Positions 16,316 to 24,360 of a stretch of DNA of 64,000 bases are shown piece after piece. The notes beneath the pieces are model-generated. The model saw only the letters and a list, made by a program, of their open reading frames with translations. It made no database searches and was not told the DNA's origin. Origin of the DNA: Myxococcales bacterium (lineage in GTDB: Bacteria > Myxococcota_A > Polyangia > Polyangiales > Polyangiaceae); assembly GCA_004193285.1 (NCBI GenBank), contig SECP01000041.1, forward strand, positions 21,991 to 85,990. The letters run 5' to 3'. The position numbers were made by a program, and so were the translations under genes. Each line of letters opens with the position of its first letter. The first letter of the stretch is position 1.

Positions 16316-17122
16316 TCAGGCCGGTGCGTGCCGGTCGATCCAGGTCTTGTGAATGTCCGGGATGTCGTCCAGCAGCTTCTTCGTTACGGCGTCTTGCGGC
16401 CGCGAGGTGATGTCCTCGGGCGACGCCTGCTCCACGATGCGGCCCTCGTGCATGATGAAGATGCGGTTGGACACGTAGCCAGCCAGGTGAACATCGTGCG
16501 TGATGAACACGATGGTCATGTCCAGCTGCTCTTTCAGCTTCATCAAGTAGTCCAGGATGTTCGCGCGGCTGCACGCGTCCACCATGCTCGTCGGCTCGTC
16601 GGCGACGAGCACGCGCGGGCGCAGGATGAAGATGCGCGCCAGCAGCATGCGCTGCATTTGGCCGCCCGAAAGCTCGAACGGGTACTTTCCGTCCAGCTCC
16701 CGCGGCTTGATGTTCACCGCGAGCAGAGCTTGGTCGACCCGCTCGTCGATCTCCTTCTCGCTCGGCTTTTGCTCGAACAGGTTGAAGGCGCTCTTCAGCT
16801 GCGCGCGAATCGTGAAGAACTGATTGAAGCAGGAGAACGGGTCTTGAAAGACCGCCTGCACCTGCCGCCAGTGCTGGCGTGGATCCCCGGAGCTCTCGAT
16901 GGGCTTGCCCTCGTAGAGCAGCTTGCCGCTGGTCGGCTTCTCCAGCCGTAGCAGCATCTTCGCGAGCACCGTCTTGCCGCAGCCGGACTGACCGACCACG
17001 GAGACGATTTCCTTGTCGTAGATCTTGAAGGAGACGTCGTCGACCGCGTGCTTGATCTTCTTGCCGTGGCCGTAGATGCGTGAGAGCCCGCTCGCCTCGA
17101 ACTTGACGTTGTCACTCGGCAT
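16316..17122 (-). CDS. Oligopeptide-type ABC transporter ATPase (DppF/OppF-like)
   Basis: 268 aa ABC ATPase. Walker A GQSGCGKT (about 44-51), signature LSGGQMQR, Walker B RVLVADEPTS and the switch His in VFITHDVH are all intact. It lacks the C-terminal oligopeptide-type Cys-rich extension that its partner has. It overlaps the partner ATPase gene by 11 nt and is last in the five-gene import operon. It powers peptide or related solute uptake as a heterodimer with the next protein. Confidence 0.9.
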   Translation of the reverse strand: MPSDNVKFEASGLSRIYGHGKKIKHAVDDVSFKIYDKEIVSVVGQSGCGKTVLAKMLLRLEKPTSGKLLYEGKPIESSGDPRQHWRQVQAVFQDPFSCFNQFFTIRAQLKSAFNLFEQKPSEKEIDERVDQALLAVNIKPRELDGKYPFELSGGQMQRMLLARIFILRPRVLVADEPTSMVDACSRANILDYLMKLKEQLDMTIVFITHDVHLAGYVSNRIFIMHEGRIVEQASPEDITSRPQDAVTKKLLDDIPDIHKTWIDRHAPA

Positions 17123-18095
17123 ACTGACACCTCACTTCGCGCGCCTTCACGATGCGAATGATCTGCTCGTTCTGCTTGCAGTCCGGTCGCACCTCCGGGC
17201 AGCGCTCGGCGAACCGGCAACCGGTGATGCGGTAGGCCAGGTTGGGGGGAGCGCCCTCGATCGCGACCGGCTTATCTGCCTTGTGGCCCGGTTCCGCGCT
17301 GAGCATCGAGCCCATGAGCGCGCGCGTGTACGGCTGGCGCGAGTCGAAGATGACTTGCTCCGTCGTACCGAGCTCCACGAACTCACCCGCGTACATCACC
17401 GCGATGCGCGCCGAGACGTGGCGCAGGAGCGGCAGCTCGTGGGTGATGAAGAGCATGCTGCCGATGATGCCTTGGTCCATCAGGTCGAACAGCAGCCGGA
17501 TCACGGACTTTTGCGTGCTCACGTCCAGCGCGGAGGTCGGCTCGTCCGCGATGACCACGCGAGGGTTCATCAGGGTGGAGATGCCGATGACCACGCGCTG
17601 CTTCATGCCGGCGGGTAGCTGAATCGGGTAAGAGTTGAGCACGAGGTTCGCGTCCAGCCCGATCTTCTCGAAGCGCTGGCGGAGGAGGCCCTGAATCTCT
17701 TTCTTGTCGGCCTTGTCGTCGTGGCTCAGGATCATGTCCGTCGCCAGATCCTTCACCTTGCGGGTCGGATTCAGCGAGTTGAGCGCGCCCTGAGGGATCA
17801 TCGACACCAGCTTACCGAGCACGTCCTTCCGGTTGCGCTCGACATCCATGCCGATGATGCTCTTGCCGTCCACCTTCACGTCGCCCGACGTGAGGTGCAG
17901 TGGCGGGATGTACAGGCCCATGCAGGCGCTGACGAGCGTCGTCTTGCCGCAGCCGGACTCGCCGGCGATCCCGAGAATTTCGCCTTCCTTCAAGCTGAAG
18001 GAGACGTCGTCCACCGCTTGGACTTTGGTGCCGAAGCGGGTGAGGTAATGCGCGCGTAGCTTTTCGACTTCGAAGATCGGAGTAGCCATGGTCAC
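17112..18095 (-). CDS. Oligopeptide-type ABC transporter ATPase (DppD/OppD-like)
   Basis: 327 aa. Walker A GESGCGKT, a MKQRVVIGIS segment standing where the LSGGQ signature normally ends (preceded by LPAGMKQR, so the signature is PAGMKQ rather than SGGQ), Walker B PRVVIADEPTS and switch His FITHE are seen. The C-terminal oligopeptide/dipeptide extension with Cys residues (GCRFAERCPEVRPDCKQ) marks the OppD/DppD type, which may carry a 4Fe-4S cluster. The GTG at 18093-18095 overlaps the permease stop (GTGA); an ATG at 18087-18089 is an alternative start. Confidence 0.9.
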   Translation of the reverse strand: MTMATPIFEVEKLRAHYLTRFGTKVQAVDDVSFSLKEGEILGIAGESGCGKTTLVSACMGLYIPPLHLTSGDVKVDGKSIIGMDVERNRKDVLGKLVSMIPQGALNSLNPTRKVKDLATDMILSHDDKADKKEIQGLLRQRFEKIGLDANLVLNSYPIQLPAGMKQRVVIGISTLMNPRVVIADEPTSALDVSTQKSVIRLLFDLMDQGIIGSMLFITHELPLLRHVSARIAVMYAGEFVELGTTEQVIFDSRQPYTRALMGSMLSAEPGHKADKPVAIEGAPPNLAYRITGCRFAERCPEVRPDCKQNEQIIRIVKAREVRCQYAE

Positions 18096-18928
18096 TTACG
18101 GAGCCGCGGGTTGAAGACGCCTTCCAGGCTGGTGTTCAGCACGTAAAGCGCGAGCACCACCGCGGTGATGAGGGCCATCGCCGGCATGAAGGCCCACCAG
18201 GCGCCGTCCGTCAGCGCCTCGTTGTTCTTGGCCTCGTTCAGAATTTTGCCGAGTGAAATGGTGTCGTACGGCCCCAGGCCGAGGAGGCTGATGCTCGCCT
18301 CGGCCAGGATGCCGGTGGCGGTCTGGATGATGAACACCATGAAGATGTAGCTGAGCAGGTACGGCAAGATATGCAAGCCGACGATGCCGGCCGTGCTGTA
18401 GCCGTTGATGCGCGCGAGCGCGACGTGATCCCGCGCCCGGATGCTGGAAGCCTGCGCACGCACGGCGCGCGCGCTCCAGGTCCACGTCGTCCCGCCGATG
18501 AGCAGAGCGATGAGGGTCAGGCTCCGGCCCTCTTCCATGCTCGAGCTGATCAGAATGAGCACGATGAGGCTGGGAATGACGAGGAACAAGTTCGTCAGGA
18601 CGGTGAGCACGTCGTCGATGAGGCCCCCCTTGTAGCCGCCGTAGACGCCGATGATGGTCCCGACGGTGGTGGCGAGCAGCCCGGCGACGAGCCCCACGTA
18701 AAGCGAGCTGCGGAGCCCCTGGATGAGCAAGGACACCATGTCCAGCCCGAGGTGGTCCGTGCCGAGCAGGGCATTGGACGACGGCTCCGTGAAGGCCAGC
18801 CCGAGGCGCGTCTTGGTGTCCACGTTGTAGACGACGGGGCCGAGCAGCGCGAGCAGGAGCGTCGCGATCAGCAGCACCGAGCCGAACACGAAGGACGGCT
18901 GCTTGAGCAGGTTTTTGAACAGCTTCAA
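18092..18928 (-). CDS. ABC transporter permease (DppC/OppC-like)
   Basis: 278 aa integral membrane protein with about six hydrophobic segments and the permease EAA-like loop ARDHVALARINGYSTAGIVGLHILP. The N-terminal start is a TTG at 18926-18928, two bases after the stop of the upstream permease and preceded by AAGGAAG; this gives the usual DppC-type beginning (KLFKNLLKQPSFVFGSVLL). A longer upstream frame lies inside the neighbour and was rejected. It forms the channel with the DppB-like permease. Confidence 0.87.
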   Translation of the reverse strand: MKLFKNLLKQPSFVFGSVLLIATLLLALLGPVVYNVDTKTRLGLAFTEPSSNALLGTDHLGLDMVSLLIQGLRSSLYVGLVAGLLATTVGTIIGVYGGYKGGLIDDVLTVLTNLFLVIPSLIVLILISSSMEEGRSLTLIALLIGGTTWTWSARAVRAQASSIRARDHVALARINGYSTAGIVGLHILPYLLSYIFMVFIIQTATGILAEASISLLGLGPYDTISLGKILNEAKNNEALTDGAWWAFMPAMALITAVVLALYVLNTSLEGVFNPRLRK

Positions 18929-18930
18929 GA

Positions 18931-19998
18931 CTACTTGCTTCCTTGCACGGCGCGAATACGCGGATCCAAAAGACTGATGAGGACGTCTGCGCTGAAGTTG
19001 GCGACGAGCACCGTGGTCGTCACCAGCAAGCAACAGCCAGTGATGACCGGGTAGTCGTTACCCTGAATCGCAGTGAGGATGGTCATGCCCAGGCCGGGGT
19101 AGCTGAAGATGATTTCCGCGATGAGCGCGCCGCCGACCATGGTGCCGAGCGAAACGGCGAGGCCGGTGAGCTGAGGCAGCATGGCGTTTCGGAACATGTA
19201 AAACAGGATCTGGTTTTCTCGGACGCCGAGCAGCTTGGCGTACTTCACGTAGTCCGTGCCAAGCTCGTAGATGCACATCGAGCGCATGCCGATGGCCTGC
19301 CCGCCCACCACGAGGAGGAACACGGAGAGGAACGGCAGCACGTAGTAGTAGGCCGCGCTCTGGAAGAACTCCCAGCTCAAGCCGGGGGTGAGCCCTTCGT
19401 CGTAGCCTCCGAGCGCCGGGAACCACTCCAGCTTGATGCCGAACAGGTAAACCAGGAGTAGCCCGAAGCAAAATGCCGGAACCGCGCTCATGAGGAGCGC
19501 GATCGGGTAGAAGACTTTGTCGAAGATCCCGCGCTTGTACGCGGCCAGCGCGCCGAGCACGTTGCCGATGAGCCAGCCCACCACGATGGTCGGAAGCTGC
19601 AGCGCGAAGGTCCACGGCAGCGCGGTCTTGATGATTTCGCTCACGCGCTTGGGATGCTGGAGGATGGAACCGCCGAGGTCCCCCTGCAGGCTCATGCCCA
19701 CGTAGCTCGCGAACTGGGAGCCGAGCGAGGTGCGGAGCGGCTTGCCATCCGCCGAGCGAAGCACCTTGCCCTGCTCGTCCACTTGAACGAGGCCGAACTC
19801 CTTGAGGTATTGCTCCTCTTTGGCCTTCGCGCTCTTCGTGTCCAAACCGGCCGATGCCTTGGCCATCATCGCGTCGACCGGGTTGGCCTTGCCGAGGCGC
19901 GGCAAGAAGAAGTTGATGGTGACGGCGACCAAGAAGGTGAGAAAGTACCAGCCGGCGCGGCCGAGGATGTGCTTGAGGGCGGGATGATTCTTCAGCAT
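18931..19998 (-). CDS. ABC transporter permease (DppB/OppB-like)
   Basis: 355 aa membrane protein. A first membrane segment (WYFLTFLVAVTINFFLPRLG) is followed by a roughly 75-residue soluble insertion, then about five membrane segments and the EAA-like loop (ELGTDYVKYAKLLGVRENQILFYMFRNAMLPQLTG), as in OppB/DppB. It lies 10 nt after the binding-protein gene. Confidence 0.9.
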   Translation of the reverse strand: MLKNHPALKHILGRAGWYFLTFLVAVTINFFLPRLGKANPVDAMMAKASAGLDTKSAKAKEEQYLKEFGLVQVDEQGKVLRSADGKPLRTSLGSQFASYVGMSLQGDLGGSILQHPKRVSEIIKTALPWTFALQLPTIVVGWLIGNVLGALAAYKRGIFDKVFYPIALLMSAVPAFCFGLLLVYLFGIKLEWFPALGGYDEGLTPGLSWEFFQSAAYYYVLPFLSVFLLVVGGQAIGMRSMCIYELGTDYVKYAKLLGVRENQILFYMFRNAMLPQLTGLAVSLGTMVGGALIAEIIFSYPGLGMTILTAIQGNDYPVITGCCLLVTTTVLVANFSADVLISLLDPRIRAVQGSK

Positions 19999-20008
19999 CT
20001 TCGGCTCG

Positions 20009-21847
20009 TTACTTTTGCGCTACGGGCTTGAGCGACCACAACATCCGCGTGCCCAGGCGCTCACCCGGAATCTGCTGCGGAAGGTAAGGGTTCTTCGCGG
20101 TCGCGTAGTTGGTCCAGTGCCGCGTCGAGTACTCGTAGAACTGGTCCGGGCGATACATGAGCGGGATGGTCGGCTGCTGCTGCATGAAGATGACGTTCAG
20201 CTCTCGGTAGGCTTTGATCAGCTCTTGCTCGTCCTTGATGGTCGGGATGGTGGCGAGCAGCTGGTCGATGCGCGCGATGTAGCCCGGGCCCTTGGGGTCG
20301 TTGAAGCGCCCCATGTTCTTGTAGATTTTCTCGCCCTCGGGCGCGAAATCCTGGGTCGTCATGATCGTTTCGAAACGCGACCAAGGCTTGGACGGGCTGG
20401 GCGGTGACGCCGGCGTGTTCATGATGAGGTCGAACTCGCCCTTGAACAGGTCGTTCCAGAAGATGTTCGCGTCGATGAAGCGCTCGCGCGCGTCGATACC
20501 GGCCTCGCGCATGCCTCGCACCGCGATACGAACGATCGACTCCCAGTCGCTCCAGCCCGTCGGTGACTTGACGTACACCGTCGGCACGCGCTGGCCGTTC
20601 TTGTCACGCGTCTCCACCAAGTCACCCTTGTCGTTGAAGGTGGACTTGTACCCGGCCTCGGCCAGGATTTGCTTGGCGCGCGAGGGGTCGTAGGTTGCGC
20701 CGTACTGCTTGGCGTCTTCGGCGGAGAAGAACTTGGACTCCAGGCCGAAGGGCAAAATGATGCCGGGCTGCAGCGGCTCGCTGTAACCGGACGCCGCGAG
20801 CTCGCGGATGTCCGTGTAGTTGACGGCGAAAGCCATCGCGCGGCGATAGCTCGGGTCCACCAAGGGGCCGTGCTTCACGTTGAGGAACAGCATCGGGATG
20901 GCCGACGCCGCGAAGTACGGCGCGCGGTCGAACCAGGCGCCCACGCCCTTCTCCGCCTTGCGCCAAATACGCGGCACGAACGTGCTGGACATGTCCAGCC
21001 GGCCTTGCTGCAGCGCGATGCTGAAGTGGTCGTTACTCTTGTAGATGGGGTGAACGACGTACTTCGGCGCGGGAAGCTTGCCGCCGTAGAGCGCCTGGTT
21101 GGCCCAGTAGTCCGGGCGGCGCTCGGTGACGATCTTTTCGCTGTTGTACTGCTTGAGCTGGTACGGGCCGCTGATGACCGGCGTCTGGTCGAACTTGAGG
21201 TTGGAAGCGCTGTCCAGGCCCTGCTTCTGAATCAGCGGCTCGAAAACGTGACGGGGGAGGATACGGACGTCTTGGAGGGCGTCCAGCACGACGAGGGGGT
21301 TGACCTTGCCTTCGGCGAGGACGAACGCGAGCCGGCGCGGGTAGTCCTTCGCGTTACTTGGCTTGTCTTCCAGCGTTTGGCCGTCGGCGCCCAGCAGGCG
21401 AACCTCGCTGATGTACTGCCAGACTGGCGCCATCGGCAGGCTCTTGTTCTTTTCGCCGAGGTCGAACGAGAATTTGACGTCCCAACCCGTCACCGGCTTG
21501 CCATCACTCCAGCGCGCGGCGGGGTTGAGCGTGACCTCCACCCGGTCGTCCAGCTGCTGGAAGGACTCCGCCAATAGCGGTTCCATCTTGCCCGTGAGGG
21601 GGTTGTACAAGAGCAGGGTCTCGTACATCAGGTTGATGGTGTTGACGGGCCACGCGGGGCTGCTCTGCAGCGGGTTGAACGACGTGGGCTCGCCCCACTG
21701 CCGCCCGGCCACGTAAAGGGTCTCGGCTCGGGGGAGCCCGGTCGAGCCCTCGTCCGTCCTGTGCTTGCACCCAACCGCGCCGCTGGCGAGAGCCACGGTG
21801 AGCAGCAGGGTCGCGGGCAGCTTCGTAGAGAGTTCTCGGATCCTCAT
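20009..21847 (-). CDS. Extracellular solute-binding protein, family 5 (oligopeptide type), lipoprotein
   Basis: 612 aa from the ATG at 21845-21847. A signal peptide ends in a lipobox-like SGAVGC at about residue 27. The body shows the family 5 pattern (TSFNPLQSSPAWPVNTINLMYETLL, AARWSDGKPVTGWDVKFSFD, FDQTPVISGPYQLKQY). It captures peptides or similar solutes for the importer encoded downstream. It is first in the operon, order binding protein, two permeases, two ATPases. A longer frame to 21994 has no signal sequence and was rejected. No strong ribosome site was seen. Confidence 0.9.
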   Translation of the reverse strand: MRIRELSTKLPATLLLTVALASGAVGCKHRTDEGSTGLPRAETLYVAGRQWGEPTSFNPLQSSPAWPVNTINLMYETLLLYNPLTGKMEPLLAESFQQLDDRVEVTLNPAARWSDGKPVTGWDVKFSFDLGEKNKSLPMAPVWQYISEVRLLGADGQTLEDKPSNAKDYPRRLAFVLAEGKVNPLVVLDALQDVRILPRHVFEPLIQKQGLDSASNLKFDQTPVISGPYQLKQYNSEKIVTERRPDYWANQALYGGKLPAPKYVVHPIYKSNDHFSIALQQGRLDMSSTFVPRIWRKAEKGVGAWFDRAPYFAASAIPMLFLNVKHGPLVDPSYRRAMAFAVNYTDIRELAASGYSEPLQPGIILPFGLESKFFSAEDAKQYGATYDPSRAKQILAEAGYKSTFNDKGDLVETRDKNGQRVPTVYVKSPTGWSDWESIVRIAVRGMREAGIDARERFIDANIFWNDLFKGEFDLIMNTPASPPSPSKPWSRFETIMTTQDFAPEGEKIYKNMGRFNDPKGPGYIARIDQLLATIPTIKDEQELIKAYRELNVIFMQQQPTIPLMYRPDQFYEYSTRHWTNYATAKNPYLPQQIPGERLGTRMLWSLKPVAQK

Positions 21848-22539
21848 GATGTCAGTCGACAGGGTCGTGTCACGGGGCCTGTACCTCGGCTTGATGCGGA
21901 CCGGAACCAGTTCCACACGCAGGGAGTGCCCACGGCGCCGGCCGGTCGCGGAGCGCGCGGGAAGGTAACGTGCAGGCCGTGGAATAAAAAGCACAATTCT
22001 GCGGAAAATGGGGTGGCTCAGCCGTAACTTTCTCCCGCGCCAGAGGTGTTGGGCGCGCCTCGTCGAGCTACCAATGCCAGAGGTCTTGCCAATCCGTGGG
22101 GGCGAGCGCCTGCGGCCTACGTCCTTTGCGCTTAGAAACGGTGAGGTACGTAGGCTTTGCCGGGAGCGCGCGTGGTCTTCGAGTCGTCGTGGCGCCCGAA
22201 GGCCATGGCGTCCGCACCGCCCTCCGCTCGCGAGCGGGGAAGGACGAGGCGTTGCCGGTGACCGAGCAGGGCGTTCAGGGTAGGCACGCCGTCGTCGTTC
22301 ACGCGAACGTGGCGAACGAAGTCGGCGCGGTAGGCTCCGAATAGCACGCTCCGGCGGAGCACGCCGCTCCGTTGGCGGGCTGGCTTACCCCGAGCTCCGG
22401 CCCGAGGGGCACAGGCATCGCCACGGCGGCCGCGCTCGCGATCTTCCGGCTGGAAGCGCCTAGCACCGCTGCGGTGGACGGCCGGTAGCGCGGGGCGGCG
22501 GAGCGCCGTGGCCGCGGCCCCCAGCAGCCGGCGAGTGGC
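21848..22539. other. Long intergenic region without a convincing gene
   Basis: 692 bp between two minus-strand genes. It must hold the promoter of the ABC importer operon; an A/T-rich patch sits at about 21985-22010. Near its far end an inverted repeat GCTCCG/CGGAGC (22348-22360) could help end transcription of the lipoprotein gene. Short frames on both strands (for example 22132-22362, minus) lack a ribosome site or recognisable domain. Confidence 0.5.
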
Positions 22540-23124
22540 TCAGGGGCAAAGCATGAAGATGAACTGCTGCCCGGTGCACCAGGCGGCCTGCATCTTCGGG
22601 TTGCACTCGAGGTTCGCGTACTGCTGGGTCGTGGTCCCGAGGTACGCGTACGTCGCGGTATCCACCGTGACGCAGTCACCCATTTTGAGGGCGATGGAGG
22701 TGTTGTCTACCCAGGGCTTCGGCGCGGGGCAGCCGCAGACACCGCCGGTGCCGCCGCCGCCGCCGCCGCCAGCGCCGCCCGTCGTGCCGCCCGCGCTGCC
22801 GCCGGCCCCCGAGGAGCTCGAGCCCCCGGTGCTGCTGCCGGCCTTACCGCCGGAGCCGCCAGTGCCGCCCTTGCCGCCACTCGCGGATCCACCGGACGCG
22901 CCAGAGCCGCCGCCACCCGTCGTGCTGGTGCCCGCGGTCGGAAGCGTTCCCGAGCCCGAGCTGCCGGCCTCCGCGCTCGTGCCCGCCTCCGCGCTCGTGC
23001 CCGCCTGGCCTTCGATCGGGTCCGCGTCCGGCTCGGTGCCGACGGCGCAAGCCGTGGGCAGCGCCAAGATCAGCAGGCCCTTGCCGAACGTGTGCCTCCA
23101 CCTAGCGCTTCGCACGTGTGCCAT
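22540..23124 (-). CDS. Lipoprotein with Gly/Ser low-complexity linker and Cys-containing C-terminal domain
   Basis: 194 aa from the ATG at 23122-23124. Signal peptide with lipobox LPTAC (about residue 26), a twice-repeated GTSAEA, and a Gly/Ser-rich linker to about residue 120. A 75-residue C-terminal domain with six cysteines (CGCPAPKPW, MGDCVTVD, CNPKMQAAWCTGQQFIFMLCP) follows; the spacing and the C-terminal ...LC suggest a carbohydrate-binding or LysM-like wall-associated module. That is a guess from the residue pattern. The linker is highly repetitive DNA and may vary between strains. Confidence 0.7.
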   Translation of the reverse strand: MAHVRSARWRHTFGKGLLILALPTACAVGTEPDADPIEGQAGTSAEAGTSAEAGSSGSGTLPTAGTSTTGGGGSGASGGSASGGKGGTGGSGGKAGSSTGGSSSSGAGGSAGGTTGGAGGGGGGGTGGVCGCPAPKPWVDNTSIALKMGDCVTVDTATYAYLGTTTQQYANLECNPKMQAAWCTGQQFIFMLCP

Positions 23125-23171
23125 CGATAACTCGCGAGTCCTGAAGCGATAGCTCACGCGCTCGGGATGTG

Positions 23172-23219
23172 CAACCGGTTCCACATTGGGCCCCAAGATT
23201 GCGCGACGACAACCGGTTG
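23172..23219. repeat. Paired CAACCGGTT palindromes
   Basis: CAACCGGTT occurs at 23172-23180 and CAACCGGTTG at 23210-23219, 38 bp apart centre to centre, in the 128-bp gap upstream of the lipoprotein gene. They may form a paired operator. Confidence 0.3.
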
Positions 23220-23252
23220 CGCTCGTCGTCACGCAGTGCGTCGAAGACCGAC

Positions 23253-24236
23253 TTAGCGCCGCTCGCCGAGCGCGTCGTCCAGCAGACCCAGCTTCTTCTG
23301 CCAGTAGGCTTTCATTTGCTCGGCGGCCGTCTGCGACTCTATGTGTTGATGCTCGACCGCGACCTCGGTCTTGCCGGACTTCTCCTGGAAGGAGACCGCG
23401 ACTTGGCTGTTGCCCTTGCCCCAGCGAGCCCGGAGCGATTTGCCCGGCGTCGCGCTCTTCACGACGAAGCGATCATCCGCGAGCCAGCGCGCGCGCTCGC
23501 TCGCGTCGTTCCACAGCTTGAAGACGCGGGCGACGGGGGCGCTCAGCGTACAAGTCTCCGAAATCTGGAAACCGTCCACTGCCACCGGCTTGTCGGTCTT
23601 CCCGCGCAGGCTCTCGTAGCCGACGGCGATCATTTGTTGCCACCACGGACCGATGCCGTGCTTCTGCGCCAGAATCGCGACGATGCCGCGTTGATCCAGG
23701 GTAGCGGCCCCCGCCGAGTCCAGCACCTCGAACCAGTCGTCCCACGTCTTGCCCGTGCGCCGAGCGACCGCGTCCGTGCTCACGCCGGCCGCTTCCTTGA
23801 TGCTCTTGCGGACGGGCTTCTTGGAAACCGAGGGCGGCGATGAATCGACCAACTTCGTCGAGGCGGGGGCGCGACCCTTCGTTCCAACCGCGGCCTTGCT
23901 TGCCTTCGGCAGGGCGGCGGTGAGCGAAGCCTTGTCACCTCGTAGCTTGGGGGAGACGAGCGGCGACTTGGGCGCGGCCGCCTTGGGCGCCGACGCGGCC
24001 TGGGGCGGGGTCTTGATGGCGGCCTTCGACGCCGGGGGCTCCGCCGGTTTGGCGCGGCCGCTCGGCTTCGCCACCGTCGCAGACACGGGTCGAGAGGCTT
24101 TGGGGGGAGCGGCTAGCGCTTCCTTCTTGCTCTTCAACACCACGCTGGAGGGCCGTGGCTCTGCCTTGGCCTTTTTGGACTTGAGAGCTTCCGAGCGGGA
24201 GAGGGTCGCTTTCACGTCGTTCGGCCGATGATACAT
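23253..24236 (-). CDS. DUF4287 plus SRPBCC (AHSA1-like) protein with basic Lys/Ala/Pro-rich tail
   Basis: 327 aa. Residues 1 to about 155 are Lys/Ala/Pro/Ser-rich and highly basic, like a histone H1 tail. Then comes a DUF4287-type segment (about 160-205; TGKTWDDWFEVLDSAGA, QKHGIGPWWQQMIAVGYE) and an SRPBCC/START-like domain (about 220-320; VARVFKLWNDASERARWL, SLRARWGKGNSQVAVSFQEK). The C-terminal half alone is a familiar small protein; the long tail is unusual and could bind nucleic acid. Start ATG at 24234-24236. Function unknown. Confidence 0.72.
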   Translation of the reverse strand: MYHRPNDVKATLSRSEALKSKKAKAEPRPSSVVLKSKKEALAAPPKASRPVSATVAKPSGRAKPAEPPASKAAIKTPPQAASAPKAAAPKSPLVSPKLRGDKASLTAALPKASKAAVGTKGRAPASTKLVDSSPPSVSKKPVRKSIKEAAGVSTDAVARRTGKTWDDWFEVLDSAGAATLDQRGIVAILAQKHGIGPWWQQMIAVGYESLRGKTDKPVAVDGFQISETCTLSAPVARVFKLWNDASERARWLADDRFVVKSATPGKSLRARWGKGNSQVAVSFQEKSGKTEVAVEHQHIESQTAAEQMKAYWQKKLGLLDDALGERR

Positions 24237-24360
24237 GCCGAAACTTGGCCGGAGACAAGCCCCAGTTAGGGGCCTGGCCGGTGGTCATGCTGGTTTTGGG
24301 GACGCGGGGCCCCCTTTTCATGCCAGCCGGCCTGCGGGACGGCGGGCCAGAGCGGTGGAC

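Noticed and set aside
22132..22362. 76-codon minus-strand frame in the long intergenic region
   Set aside because: No ribosome site, no recognisable domain, and overlapping frames on the other strand look equally open in this GC-rich DNA.
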